DNA of 64,000 nucleotides from Bacillota bacterium. Lineage in GTDB: Bacteria; Bacillota; Desulfotomaculia; Desulfotomaculales; Desulfallaceae. Below are positions 16,125 through 25,159 of this stretch, piece by piece (the first letter of the stretch is position 1; every line of letters starts with the position of its first letter). The stretch covers positions 1-64,000 of the forward strand of contig JAEXOR010000050.1 of the NCBI GenBank assembly GCA_023439185.1, written 5' to 3'. The notes beneath the pieces are model-generated. The model had not been told where the DNA came from. It was given only the letters and a program-made list of their open reading frames with translations, and searched no databases. The translations under genes and the position numbers were made by a program.

Positions 16125-18224
16125 TTAGATGGCCAGGCCCTGTTCCTTTAACCGGCTCATTTTGCGCACGATGGTGGACTGGTCCACCATCAGCGCGCCC
16201 GCCGCTTTGTTGGCGCTGCCGAATTCCCTGATGGCGTTGCCGATAAGCTGCCTTTCCAACTGCAGCACCGCGTTCTTTAGCGGCATAACCCCTTTCACAT
16301 ACACTTCCGGCTGCAGTTGCACCATATTTTCAAACATGTACGCCGGCAGGTCGCTCACCGTGATTTCCCGGCCGGGAGTGGTCACCATCAGCCTTTCAAT
16401 GATATTATCCAGTTCCCGCACGTTCCCGGGCCAGTGATAGCTCAGCAGAGCCTCGTAAACCCGGGGATCTATGTTTTTGCGCAGCCCGTACTGACGCTCA
16501 TATTTTTCCCTGAACATTTGCACCAGCGGGATGATGTCCTCTTTACGCTCCCGGAGGGGCCAGATCCTCAGGGGCACCACGTTAATCCGGAAATACAGGT
16601 CTTCCCTGAACTGCCCTTCCCGCACCAATGTCTCCAGGTCGCGGTTGGTGGCCGCCAGGATCCGCACGTTGATGGGGCGCGGTTTATTCCCGCCCACCCG
16701 GAGCACCGCCCGCTCCTGGATGGCCCGCAGCAGCTTAACCTGAAAGCCCAAAGGCAGATCACCGATTTCATCCAGAAACAGGGTGCCGTTATGCGCCAGC
16801 TCGAACATGCCGGCCTTGCCCTCCCGGTTCGCCCCGGTAAAAGCGCCCCGTTCGTAGCCGAACAACTCCGATTCCAGCAGGTTTTCCGGAATCGCCCCGC
16901 AGTTTACGGGAATGAAGGGACCGTCCTTGCGTTTGCTTCGCCCGTGAATGGTGGTGGCGATGACCTCTTTGCCCACCCCCGATTCACCCAGAATTAAAAC
17001 CGTGGTGTCCACCGCGGCCAGGCGCGAAGCCACCTGAAGCAGCTCCTGCATTTTGGGCGAATTGAACACCAGCCCCTCCCGGCTGATCAGCCTGCCCCGC
17101 AGCTCGTTCAGCTCACCCTGGTAGCGCACGCTCAGTTCCCTGGTTTCCTCCAACTGCTCCCGCAGACTGTTCAGCTCGGTGAGGTCGCGGACGTTGACCA
17201 CCACCCGGACTATCTCACCGCCCTGGTCCCGGACCGGGCTGCCGGTAATCAGAAAATGTTTCTTCTCCACTATGGTCACCGGCCTGCCCTCGCGCATCAC
17301 CTCGTCCACGATGGACCGCGAGTAAACCCCGTTTTTCACCAGTTCGGACATGCTTTTGCCCAGCACATCGGACGACGGCAGACCGGTGATGCGCTCATGG
17401 GCCTTGTTGGCCCTGAGGATTTTGCCGTCCCGGTCGGTCAGCAAAATGCCGTCGTAGGACGACTCGATGATCAGTTCAAGCTTGCTGTTCAGTTGCTTGA
17501 CCGAATCAAGCTCCTGGGAGATCTGCTCCACTTCGGAAATATCCTGGAATATAGCCACCGCGCCCACGATTTGGCCGTTTTCATAAATTGAGCTGCGGTT
17601 GGTCAGGTAGGTGCGGTCGCCACTGGTATAAGTGATGGAAAGCTTGCATTCGGTATGGCTCCGGCCCTCCTGGAGGAAATCCAACAATCCCTGGGGAATG
17701 ATGACCTCCGAAAGGTGCCGGCCCATGGCCTGGCTTTTGGGACGCCGGGTCATTTTTTCCGCCGCCCGGTTATACAGGGATACAATACCCTGGGTGTTGA
17801 TGGCGATAATGCCGTTGTCCACCGAGTCCAAAATGGTTTCCACCTGCAGCAGAATCCAGTTCACCTTGTTGAACAGCTCCGTTACCACTCTGTTTTTATC
17901 CACCACGCCGCACAAGTTGTTTCTATGATCCAGCACCGGGAACACCTGCCCGTGCAGGGCCCAGGCATCCGCCATGGGAGCGTCTTCCCGCAGCGGGACC
18001 ACCCGGGTGTCCAGCACATCGCCAACCAGGGCCGGGCCGGCCAATACTTCGGGGCCGGCCTCGAACAAACCGTCCCTGGTGACCATCCCGGCGATTTCCC
18101 CGTCCGGTCCCGCCACAGGCAATCCCGCCACCTGATGCCGGCGGATCAAACGCCATGCTTCGGCTGCCGGCTGATCCGGGCTCAAGCATATCTTTACAGG
18201 GGTCATCACGTCCTTAATTAACAC
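16125..18224 (-). CDS. Sigma-54-dependent activator with CBS pair and PAS domains
   Basis: 699 residues from GTG 18224, seven bases after AGGAGGGGGG. Order: CBS domain pair (about 1-115, starting LIKDVMTPVKICLSPD), PAS 1 (about 130-240), PAS 2 (about 250-360), sigma-54 AAA+ domain (about 385-620) with Walker A GESGVGKE and the sigma-54-contacting GAFTGA loop, and a C-terminal helix-turn-helix (ALMVDQSTIVRKMSRL). It has no receiver domain, so ligands at CBS (adenosine nucleotides) or PAS probably control it. It is divergent from an operon with a -24/-12 promoter and two upstream palindromes, which it most likely activates. The layout resembles PrdR-type regulators of clostridial amino-acid metabolism. 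Confidence 0.9.
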   Translation of the reverse strand: MLIKDVMTPVKICLSPDQPAAEAWRLIRRHQVAGLPVAGPDGEIAGMVTRDGLFEAGPEVLAGPALVGDVLDTRVVPLREDAPMADAWALHGQVFPVLDHRNNLCGVVDKNRVVTELFNKVNWILLQVETILDSVDNGIIAINTQGIVSLYNRAAEKMTRRPKSQAMGRHLSEVIIPQGLLDFLQEGRSHTECKLSITYTSGDRTYLTNRSSIYENGQIVGAVAIFQDISEVEQISQELDSVKQLNSKLELIIESSYDGILLTDRDGKILRANKAHERITGLPSSDVLGKSMSELVKNGVYSRSIVDEVMREGRPVTIVEKKHFLITGSPVRDQGGEIVRVVVNVRDLTELNSLREQLEETRELSVRYQGELNELRGRLISREGLVFNSPKMQELLQVASRLAAVDTTVLILGESGVGKEVIATTIHGRSKRKDGPFIPVNCGAIPENLLESELFGYERGAFTGANREGKAGMFELAHNGTLFLDEIGDLPLGFQVKLLRAIQERAVLRVGGNKPRPINVRILAATNRDLETLVREGQFREDLYFRINVVPLRIWPLRERKEDIIPLVQMFREKYERQYGLRKNIDPRVYEALLSYHWPGNVRELDNIIERLMVTTPGREITVSDLPAYMFENMVQLQPEVYVKGVMPLKNAVLQLERQLIGNAIREFGSANKAAGALMVDQSTIVRKMSRLKEQGLAI

Positions 18225-18323
18225 TGTTATTCCCCCCTCCTGATTACAAGCCAAATTGCAAAAATGATACCAACAATAGAATACCACATTACGCGGGAAA
18301 CTCCCATCCCCACCCTATGTAAT

Positions 18324-18407
18324 TACGCATAACTTATGTATTGCTGCATTTATGCTAAACAGCCTAATCCAATGGATTTGCCATGGTTTGCTATGCGAAT
18401 ACGCATA
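18324..18407 (+). promoter_or_regulatory. Two palindromic upstream activator sites
   Basis: TACGCATAACTTATGTA (18324-18340) is imperfectly symmetric. TATGCG-AATA-CGCATA (18392-18407) is a perfect inverted repeat with the same TACGCATA core. They lie about 40-115 bp before the sigma-54 promoter, where enhancer sites for the divergently encoded activator belong. Confidence 0.65.
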
Positions 18408-18437
18408 ATCGGGATATTTAAACCCGCGCCAACGTAG

Positions 18438-18453
18438 TGGCATCTAAATTGCT
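18438..18453 (+). promoter_or_regulatory. Sigma-54 (-24/-12) promoter
   Basis: TGGCATCTAAATTGCT matches TGGCAC-N5-TTGCW with one mismatch and keeps GG and GC exactly ten bases apart. It lies 62 bp before the first gene of the operon and beside a gene for a sigma-54 activator. Confidence 0.78.
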
Positions 18454-18515
18454 TAAATATAAATTGCATAAATTGCCTGCATTACCGGCTGTTAAAAACA
18501 AAGGAGGTATATGAA

Positions 18516-18686
18516 ATGAACGAACCAATCATGATTGCTTTTATCGTCTTTTTCGCCGGAGCCTTGATCTCCTTCGCAACCGCGGCACTGATCAAGGGGA
18601 TTTTCTTGAGCCTGAGACTCAGGGTTAAGATGAGTGTCAGCGAGCAGCAAAAATGGAGCAACGCTACGGCGGCAACCAAATCATAA
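18516..18686 (+). CDS. Small single-TM protein (OadG-like)
   Basis: 56 residues, start ATG 18516, preceded by AAAGGAGG with ten bases between (the ATG at 18511 is out of frame). Residues about 5-30 form one TM helix, followed by a basic and then polar tail. Position directly before the decarboxylase beta subunit, size and one TM resemble the gamma (OadG) subunits that anchor Na+-translocating decarboxylase complexes. Sequence identity to OadG cannot be shown by eye, so the name rests on context. Confidence 0.6.
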   Translation: MNEPIMIAFIVFFAGALISFATAALIKGIFLSLRLRVKMSVSEQQKWSNATAATKS

Positions 18687-18710
18687 CGAGGCGGAACGAG
18701 GTGAACAAAA

Positions 18711-19925
18711 GTGCCGGAATTTGAATTCATCAACCTATTCCAGGGTATTGCGACGCTGCTGGCCGCGGACACTTCCGTAACCGTGGCCAGGCTGGCGCTC
18801 ATCGTACTGGGCATGGCCCTGGTTTACCTGGGCGCCAAAAATGTACTCGATCCGCTGCTGATGATCCCCATGGGTTTCGGCATGCTCTCCGTCAACGCGG
18901 CCGTTTTGTTCCTGGCCGGCGGGCAAATGGGCACCATATTCATCGACCCGCTGGCCAGCGACCCCGCGCAGTTGATTGAAATCATGCAGATTGACTTTCT
19001 GCAGCCTCTGTACAACCTGACATTCAGCAACGGGCTGATTGCCTGCTTTATCTTTCTGGGCATCGGCGTGATCACCGAGATCGGCTACGTGCTGGCCTGC
19101 CCCTTCAGCAGCATGTTTATCGCCATCTGCGCCGAGCTGGGCACGGTGGTCACCTTCCCCATCGCCGTGGCCATGGGGCTTAACTATAACGAAGCCGCCT
19201 CCATAGCCATGGTGGGCGGCGCCGACGGACCAATGGTCCTGTATACTTCACTGATGCTGGCCAAAGACCTGTTTGTGCCCATAACCATAGTAGCTTATCT
19301 TTATCTCAGCCTGACTTACGGCGGTTATCCGTATCTGATTAAATTGCTGATTCCCAAGCGCCTGCGGGGAATTCCAATGGACCTGAGCAAAATACCCAAT
19401 GTCACGCCGGCGGAAAAAATCGCCTTTTCCGTAATTACCTGTACCGTGCTGAGCTTTTTATTCCCGGTGGCCGCCCCGTTGTTCATGTCCTTTTTCCTGG
19501 GCGTGACCATCAGAGAAGCCAAACTGACCCACTATATCGCTTTTATTGAAGGGCCGCTGCTGTACGGGTCGACATTATTCCTGGGCATCCTGCTGGGTGT
19601 ATTGTGCGAAGCCAACACCATCATGAACCCCAAAATCCTGATCCTGCTGGTGCTGGGTATCCTGGCGCTGCTGCTGTCCGGTATCGGGGGCATTATCGGC
19701 GGGTACGTGCTGTACTTTATCAACAAAGGAAAATTCAATCCGGTAATCGGCATTGCCGGGGTTTCCTGCATCCCCACCACTTCCAAGGTGGCACAGAAGG
19801 CGGTTTCAGAGGCCAATCCCCAGGCGCTGGTCCTGCCCTATGCCATCGGCGCCAATATCAGCGGCGTGATTACCTCCGCCATCTTAACCGGGATTTACAT
19901 CACCCTGATACCGGTGCTGAAATAA
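18711..19925 (+). CDS. Sodium ion-translocating decarboxylase beta subunit
   Basis: 404 residues, GTG start at 18711 with GAGGTGA six bases upstream. About ten TM helices, with the family segments NGLIACFIFLGIGVITEIG, the GGADGPM motif after an AMGLNYNEAA stretch, and the C-terminal PTTSKVAQKAVSEANP followed by YAIGANISGVI. In this family (OadB, MmdB, GcdB) the beta subunit couples decarboxylation of carboxybiotin to Na+ export. No carboxyltransferase alpha subunit is nearby, so either the partner is encoded elsewhere or this is a transporter paralogue. A sigma-54 promoter drives the operon; the next gene's ATG overlaps this stop (TAATG). Confidence 0.92.
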   Translation: MPEFEFINLFQGIATLLAADTSVTVARLALIVLGMALVYLGAKNVLDPLLMIPMGFGMLSVNAAVLFLAGGQMGTIFIDPLASDPAQLIEIMQIDFLQPLYNLTFSNGLIACFIFLGIGVITEIGYVLACPFSSMFIAICAELGTVVTFPIAVAMGLNYNEAASIAMVGGADGPMVLYTSLMLAKDLFVPITIVAYLYLSLTYGGYPYLIKLLIPKRLRGIPMDLSKIPNVTPAEKIAFSVITCTVLSFLFPVAAPLFMSFFLGVTIREAKLTHYIAFIEGPLLYGSTLFLGILLGVLCEANTIMNPKILILLVLGILALLLSGIGGIIGGYVLYFINKGKFNPVIGIAGVSCIPTTSKVAQKAVSEANPQALVLPYAIGANISGVITSAILTGIYITLIPVLK

Positions 19926-20113
19926 TGATGACGGCAAAAAGGTTAACCTGCTGGATAATGGGGACGTTTGCATCCTTCATGGGGGTTTACCTGGTCCGGG
20001 CGTTGTCGCTGCAAGTGACAGACAACTATAAACTCGGGGTTATGCTGGTGGGCTACGCGCTGGCCATCCTGGGACTGTTCATCATCACCATAGGCACCCG
20101 CAGAAAATCATAG
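19925..20113 (+). CDS. Small two-TM membrane protein of the decarboxylase operon
   Basis: 62 residues starting at the ATG that overlaps the beta-subunit stop, so it is translationally coupled. It has two predicted TM helices (about 8-26 and 36-56) and a basic end RRKS. I do not recognise the family. The coupling suggests an accessory subunit of the same membrane complex. A terminator follows six bases after the stop. Confidence 0.65.
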   Translation: MMTAKRLTCWIMGTFASFMGVYLVRALSLQVTDNYKLGVMLVGYALAILGLFIITIGTRRKS

Positions 20114-20118
20114 AAGGA

Positions 20119-20154
20119 GGCTCAACCGGGCAAAAACCACCAGTTGAGCCTTTT
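20119..20154 (+). terminator. Terminator of the decarboxylase operon
   Basis: GGCTCAAC (20119-20126) pairs with GTTGAGCC (20143-20150) and TTTT follows. It lies immediately after the last gene. Confidence 0.8.
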
Positions 20155-20223
20155 ACGAAAAATTAAATAGTATTTATATTCCAAGCTTTAACTGATTGTG
20201 AAAGCATTGATGCCCCGCTTGTA

Positions 20224-22899
20224 TCACTGTACAATGACGGTTAATTGCTTCGTTTGGGCCTGATTGTTTTCGTATGGCCCTATGGTTACGCTCAAAGTAG
20301 CCTGGCCCGGACTTTTCCCTGTGATATTAACAGCTCTGTCGGCAGTGGTAATCCAGCGCTCAACCACATCACCCCAGACATTGTTGTAGCCTGACATCAC
20401 CTCACCGCTGACCTGGGCGATGCTCACATCGCTAATGCCCCAACGGGGGTAGGACTGTTCAAAGGGCAGGTTCTCCGCTCCGGCTATTATAGCTGTAACC
20501 TTTACGGTTTCCCCCACAGAAAGATATATGGTTCCTTCTTTGTCCAGGGCAAACCCGGCCGCCGGTGCACTTGCATCGGCAATTTCTTCCCTTTTGGTAA
20601 TAACCACGGAACCGGCAGCGGCGTCCCATTTCACATCGTCACCCAGGGCTTCCCCAACAAAGCGCAGGGGAATATACGTCCTGCCGTTTATTAATTGCGC
20701 AGGCACGTCAATGGCTGAGGGTTTGCCGTTTACAGTGGGAACGGTGCTGCCAATAGGGATCCTTACCTCGATCCCTTCCCGAATTCCCACGGCAGTATTG
20801 GTTTCAGCCCGCCAGGTTACTTCCGCGCCAAGGGCTTGAAACAAGGCGCGCATGGGAAGCAAGGTACGGTTTTGAACCATTACCGGTTTATCCGGGGAAG
20901 TTTGCAGTTGTCCGTTAATATAGATGGCGATATCAGAGCGGGGCTGCTGATTATTGTCTTTAACGGTATCAACAGGTTGAGCCGGTTTCTCACTGACGAC
21001 CGGTTCATTTTGCTTGGGCTGCGCAACCCCGGTTTCAAGGCATTCGGTGACCATCAGTTCCCAAAGTACCACGGAAGTGTTTTCACCTCCGTAATTATCA
21101 CCAAATGATACGTAAAACGCGGTTCCAGCACCCGCCAAAGCGGCTTGCTCCTGATCCAAAACCCCTGTTTGCCGGTGCAAAACCTTGCCGCCCTGATTAT
21201 CGTAGTTTTCCTCTGCCAGAACATTGCTCCAACTGCCGTCACTGTTGTACGTCAGGCGCTGATAAAGCCAGGTGTCTTCCGGAATTAACAGGCCGCCGGC
21301 CCAAGAATGATTGGTGTTATAGTAGGTTCCGGCTGAGATACCATACGGAGCAAGCAACACCGCCATATACCGGCCGGCGCCGTCCACCTTGAAGCGGGTG
21401 TAAAACGTAGTATTGTTTGCAATGATATATTTGGTGTTGGTGATAATACCGTTTCCGTCGCTTAATCCGGTAACGGAGTCCAATCCGTTGGTCCAGAAGC
21501 CGCCCTGCATCCTCAGTCCGGCGCCGGTGATTTGGATATCCGCCGATTGCTGGTACCCGGGCATTTGGACAATTTGCTGCTGTTGCAGTATTTCCTCATT
21601 ATTGAACCTCATTTGATCCAGCGCGGCACACATTGCACCGGAGGCCGGTTCGGGTTCCGACACCGGCTCTTGTGCCGGCTGGGCCGGCTGGATCGGGTGG
21701 ATTAAGATCTGAGAGTGCTCCTCCTCTGTCACCATTGTGCCTGATATAACCAAAGAATGGAGACCTGAGGCTGATACCGCCCTGGCTGATTCAAGGCCGT
21801 TGATCTTAACCGGAATTGATCTGTCTTGGACGTCGCCATGTCCCAACTGTCCGTAGTTGTTACTTCCAAAGGATAGAACACTGCCGTCTTCCAATAGTAT
21901 CAGTGAATGTATGCCTGATGATGAAACTGCTTTGGCGGGCCCAAGGCCGTTAATCCTGGCCGGTGCGGATCTGTCGCTGGTATCCCCGTGCCCCAATTGT
22001 CCTAAGGCGTTCCCTCCCCAGGAATAAACAGCACCGTTTTCCGCCAGCGCCAGGGAATGCCACGTTCTCAAATAGTCGTAACCTGCCGCCGCAACGGCCT
22101 TTACCGGCCCAAGGCCGTTGATTCTGACCGGAACGGACTTGCTGTCGGTATCGCCATGCCCCAGTTGTCCCCGGTTATTCAGTCCAAAAGAATAAACATC
22201 GCCGTTTTCCAGCAGTACCAATGAATGAGCAGTCGACGCCGCCACCGCTTTTGCGTTGTTTAGGCCGCCGATTTTGGTTGGAGTATGCCTGTCCGCTAAT
22301 TCGCCATGTCCCAATTGGCCGTATAAATTGGCTCCAAAGGAGTAAACATCACCGTTCTCAAGAACTACCAGGGAAAAATTATATCCCGCCGCCACCGCTT
22401 TGGCCGGTCCAAGACCGTTAATTTTAGTCGGAGTGTTTCTGTCTTTGGTATCGCCGTGTCCCAATTGTCCGCTGTGATTTTGCCCAAAAGTGTAAACATC
22501 ACCGTTTTCAAGCAGAATTATTGAATGATTGTATGCCGCCGCCGCTTTGGCGGGTCCAAGACCGTTAATTCTGCTTGGAGTGTGTCTGTCTTTGGTATCA
22601 CCGTGTCCCAACTGCCCAACAGTATTAGACCCAAAGGAAAAAACATCGCCGTTTTCTAAAATTACCAGGGAATGACCGTTCCCCGCGGCAACTGCCCTGG
22701 GCGAACCCTCCAGGCCCGCGATCCTGGCGGGAGTATAGCTTTTCAGTCCGCTGTCCGTATCACCGTGTCCCAACTGGCCGTACCAATTCTGTCCAAAGGA
22801 ATACACACCGCTTTCCGAAGCGTCCGCCGCCTGTTGCAGCACTGGCGCCAGTACAAATAAAAAGGCGGCCAAAAAAGCAATTTTCGTCAGTCTAGCCAT
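20224..22899 (-). CDS. Secreted RCC1-repeat propeller with copper-amine-oxidase-like stalk domain
   Basis: 891 residues. A signal peptide (about 1-28, ending near AADAS) is followed by seven RCC1 repeats (about 30-385), each with GQLGHGD and a closing HSLVLLENGD-type strand, enough for a full seven-bladed propeller. A linker rich in Pro/Glu, a lectin/LamG-like region (about 420-620) and a copper amine oxidase N-terminal type domain (about 650-765; QNRTLLPMRALFQALGAEVTW and GRTYIPLRFVGEALGDDVKWD) come next. A Big-like C-terminal domain ends the protein. Such stalk domains are common on surface proteins of Peptococcaceae. The surface role and ligand are unknown. GGAGGAGG precedes the ATG. Confidence 0.85.
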   Translation of the reverse strand: MARLTKIAFLAAFLFVLAPVLQQAADASESGVYSFGQNWYGQLGHGDTDSGLKSYTPARIAGLEGSPRAVAAGNGHSLVILENGDVFSFGSNTVGQLGHGDTKDRHTPSRINGLGPAKAAAAYNHSIILLENGDVYTFGQNHSGQLGHGDTKDRNTPTKINGLGPAKAVAAGYNFSLVVLENGDVYSFGANLYGQLGHGELADRHTPTKIGGLNNAKAVAASTAHSLVLLENGDVYSFGLNNRGQLGHGDTDSKSVPVRINGLGPVKAVAAAGYDYLRTWHSLALAENGAVYSWGGNALGQLGHGDTSDRSAPARINGLGPAKAVSSSGIHSLILLEDGSVLSFGSNNYGQLGHGDVQDRSIPVKINGLESARAVSASGLHSLVISGTMVTEEEHSQILIHPIQPAQPAQEPVSEPEPASGAMCAALDQMRFNNEEILQQQQIVQMPGYQQSADIQITGAGLRMQGGFWTNGLDSVTGLSDGNGIITNTKYIIANNTTFYTRFKVDGAGRYMAVLLAPYGISAGTYYNTNHSWAGGLLIPEDTWLYQRLTYNSDGSWSNVLAEENYDNQGGKVLHRQTGVLDQEQAALAGAGTAFYVSFGDNYGGENTSVVLWELMVTECLETGVAQPKQNEPVVSEKPAQPVDTVKDNNQQPRSDIAIYINGQLQTSPDKPVMVQNRTLLPMRALFQALGAEVTWRAETNTAVGIREGIEVRIPIGSTVPTVNGKPSAIDVPAQLINGRTYIPLRFVGEALGDDVKWDAAAGSVVITKREEIADASAPAAGFALDKEGTIYLSVGETVKVTAIIAGAENLPFEQSYPRWGISDVSIAQVSGEVMSGYNNVWGDVVERWITTADRAVNITGKSPGQATLSVTIGPYENNQAQTKQLTVIVQ

Positions 22900-22963
22900 A
22901 CTGTTTAATAATCCTCCTCCTTATTTATTTCAATAAAATTATAATTTCAGTGTCGAAAAAAAC

Positions 22964-23040
22964 ATCACCCCTGCGGGGTGATTTATATATTATCAGTGCG
23001 CAATTGCCGGGAAATCCAGGGATCACCCTTACGGGTTGAT
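22964..23040. repeat. Pair of related palindromes between divergent genes
   Basis: ATCACCCC-TGC-GGGGTGAT (22964-22982) is a perfect hairpin. ATCACCC-TTAC-GGGTTGAT (23022-23040) is a near copy 40 bp away. Both lie between the divergent RCC1 gene and the LuxR-type gene and could be operators for the latter or dispersed palindromes. Confidence 0.6.
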
Positions 23041-23123
23041 GGCAGCTCAGGGGCAGGAAATTGTTGAATCGTACGAGAAGAAATAAAATTATAGCGGATG
23101 GTTTGTTATTATGGAGGATTGCA

Positions 23124-24536
23124 ATGAAAAATGGTTCTGGTTGGATTGTGTTATCTTACGGAATCTTCCTGGGTTGGCTGTTGTCCTTTCCTTATAACGG
23201 ACCGGTATTGCTGGCAGCCGCCGCAGCCAGGGATTTATCCGCCGGACCCTTTAGCTTGACCTACACTATAGTTCCCGCCCTTTTTCTGACAGTGTTTTCG
23301 TTTTCTGTTTTCACTACCCGGGAAGAGTATAAAAGGATTGTGATGATCGGTTGTCTACTGGTTTGTTTGGCTGGCACACTGATAATCTTCCTGGTGAATA
23401 CTTATTGGTGGTTCCCGGTTTTAAGCGTTATGGGTGTTTGCAGCGTCACTTATATCATCTATTGGAGCATCTATTATACACGGCAAATTCCGGTACCGGA
23501 TAAAATGAAAATAATGGCGCTGGTTATTATTACCGGCAATGTTATTTACTATTTTTTCAAACTGTCATTGCCTTATCTCTCTTCCACTGCGGTGTTGTTA
23601 ATACTAACCTCGCTGCTGTTACTAAGCCTTTGGACTTTGCTACGCATGGAAATTGCCAATCCCATTCAAATTCCCCTGGAATCAGCGCCTTTTCCCACCC
23701 GCTTGATCTTTATAGTCTGTATTTTTTTGTTTGCGGTCAAGCTTAACGGAGGTCTCACTTTTCACGTTATTTACCCGTCCTTTGACGCGATGTTCGGCCA
23801 TATGTCACAGTATTACGGCATGGCGCCTTATATCCTAACTTTGTTTTTTTTGTACCTCCGGGGCCATAAGCTACCCAAGATGTTACCGGTATATTTGGGA
23901 ACTTCCTTTTTGGGACTGGCATATCTTTTTTTCGGCATGCTGGAAGAGACAATGACTATGTATTTCCTTACGGAAACCTTGCTTCAGGCCGGCTGGGCCA
24001 TGCTGCATCTGTTCCTGTGGACGCTTTTTGGCGAGATTGCCTCGGTTTACGGGCGTCCGTTGAAAATTTGCAGTTTAGCTTTTCTAAGCAATTTATCCGC
24101 GATGGTATGCGGTGGCATATTGGGAATTTTCATCGTGGAGAATGTAGACAATTATTATCTGATGGCCTCAACTTATGCCATTTTCATTGTTTTTATCTGT
24201 TTTTTAATTGTCCACTGGCTGAATAACAGTATTGAAAAGGATTTTATCCACAAAATCCAGTTGCACACAGCCGGATTGCGGACGGAGGAACAGGCCGCCG
24301 GGCTTACCGGCAGCCTGTCACTGATGATAAATCTGCCTGACGCCGATCATTTGCTGACTCAACGTGAAATGGAGGTGGCCGGGTTATTACTTCAGGGCTA
24401 CACCAATGAAACCATCGCTAACAGGCTAAATATCAGCAAAAATACCATAAAATCACACACCCGAAGTATCTACTCCAAAATGTCGGTGGCCAACAAAAGA
24501 GAATTGCTGCAGTTAGCGTGCAAAAAAGAAAATTGA
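23124..24536 (+). CDS. Membrane-anchored LuxR-family regulator with about 12 TM helices
   Basis: 470 residues from the ATG at 23124, eight bases after GGAGG; an in-frame TTG at 23061 lacks such a site. An MFS-like array of about 12 hydrophobic helices (about 8-385) is fused to a C-terminal LuxR helix-turn-helix (about 400-468): LTQREMEVAGLLLQGYTNETIANRLNISKNTIKSHTRSIYSKM. This architecture occurs in anaerobes; the membrane part is thought to sense a ligand while the DNA-binding domain acts in place. It is divergent from the RCC1 gene across a region with two palindromes, so that gene is a candidate target. Confidence 0.85.
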   Translation: MKNGSGWIVLSYGIFLGWLLSFPYNGPVLLAAAAARDLSAGPFSLTYTIVPALFLTVFSFSVFTTREEYKRIVMIGCLLVCLAGTLIIFLVNTYWWFPVLSVMGVCSVTYIIYWSIYYTRQIPVPDKMKIMALVIITGNVIYYFFKLSLPYLSSTAVLLILTSLLLLSLWTLLRMEIANPIQIPLESAPFPTRLIFIVCIFLFAVKLNGGLTFHVIYPSFDAMFGHMSQYYGMAPYILTLFFLYLRGHKLPKMLPVYLGTSFLGLAYLFFGMLEETMTMYFLTETLLQAGWAMLHLFLWTLFGEIASVYGRPLKICSLAFLSNLSAMVCGGILGIFIVENVDNYYLMASTYAIFIVFICFLIVHWLNNSIEKDFIHKIQLHTAGLRTEEQAAGLTGSLSLMINLPDADHLLTQREMEVAGLLLQGYTNETIANRLNISKNTIKSHTRSIYSKMSVANKRELLQLACKKEN

Positions 24537-24561
24537 CAAATGCGCCACCGCCCCTTGTGTT

Positions 24562-25077
24562 TTACTCCGCGATGCGGGAGAGGTTGTAAAATATGCCGCT
24601 GATACCGCTCAGCATGTCCAGATAAATCGCGGAAGACCTGGACCGGCAGATACCCTGGATCAGCCTTTCCTCGTGCTTGGTGGCGGCATCCCGGGCAAAC
24701 TGGGCATACTTCCCGGCTTCCGTCACAACGTGCTGTTGTAAAACCTTATTCCCGGTCAGCACATAATCATGCACGTGCACAGTGTAATCGATCAGCCCGG
24801 TAAACAGATAATCCAGTTCCTTAACCGCCGTTTCACTGAACAATATCCCGGCGGTTACTTTATTTTCCACCGCCGCCGCCAGCTTATCCAGATCCTGCCG
24901 GGCGTTTTCAATAAACCCGGCCCGTTCCTGATCGCGGCTCTCCTTAATTTTCTGTTCCAGCAACAGGCTGTCCCGCTTGATTTTGGCGACCAATTCGCTG
25001 TTATGGGCTCGAAACACAACTGTAATATTAATCACAATCTCCGCTATGGATTCAATTATCTTCCTGGTGTCGATCAA
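24562..25077 (-). CDS. Hypothetical helical protein (PhoU-like in appearance)
   Basis: 171 residues, TTG start at 25077 with AAAGGAG ten bases upstream. It appears all-alpha, rich in Glu, Lys, Ala and Leu with amphipathic heptads, and has no signal peptide or TM. The profile resembles the PhoU-like helical bundles, but I cannot name a family. It is convergent with the LuxR gene (25 bp between stops). A long hairpin with a T-run lies upstream at 25160-25225. Confidence 0.6.
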   Translation of the reverse strand: MIDTRKIIESIAEIVINITVVFRAHNSELVAKIKRDSLLLEQKIKESRDQERAGFIENARQDLDKLAAAVENKVTAGILFSETAVKELDYLFTGLIDYTVHVHDYVLTGNKVLQQHVVTEAGKYAQFARDAATKHEERLIQGICRSRSSAIYLDMLSGISGIFYNLSRIAE

Positions 25078-25159
25078 CCGGTTCCAGCTCCTTTTTACGT
25101 TATTATACTTTATTATATGTTAAATCAACCGATAAATAAAAGATATATTAATAGAAAAA

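Noticed and set aside
18711..20113. Complete oxaloacetate decarboxylase operon
   Set aside because: Neither alpha carboxyltransferase nor biotin carrier subunits are encoded in this operon; the accB/accC pair is in the distant pxp operon.
22000..22850. Regularly spaced DNA repeats resembling a CRISPR array
   Set aside because: They are the coding repeats of the RCC1 propeller, kept in frame with varying sequence; spacing and identity do not fit CRISPR.
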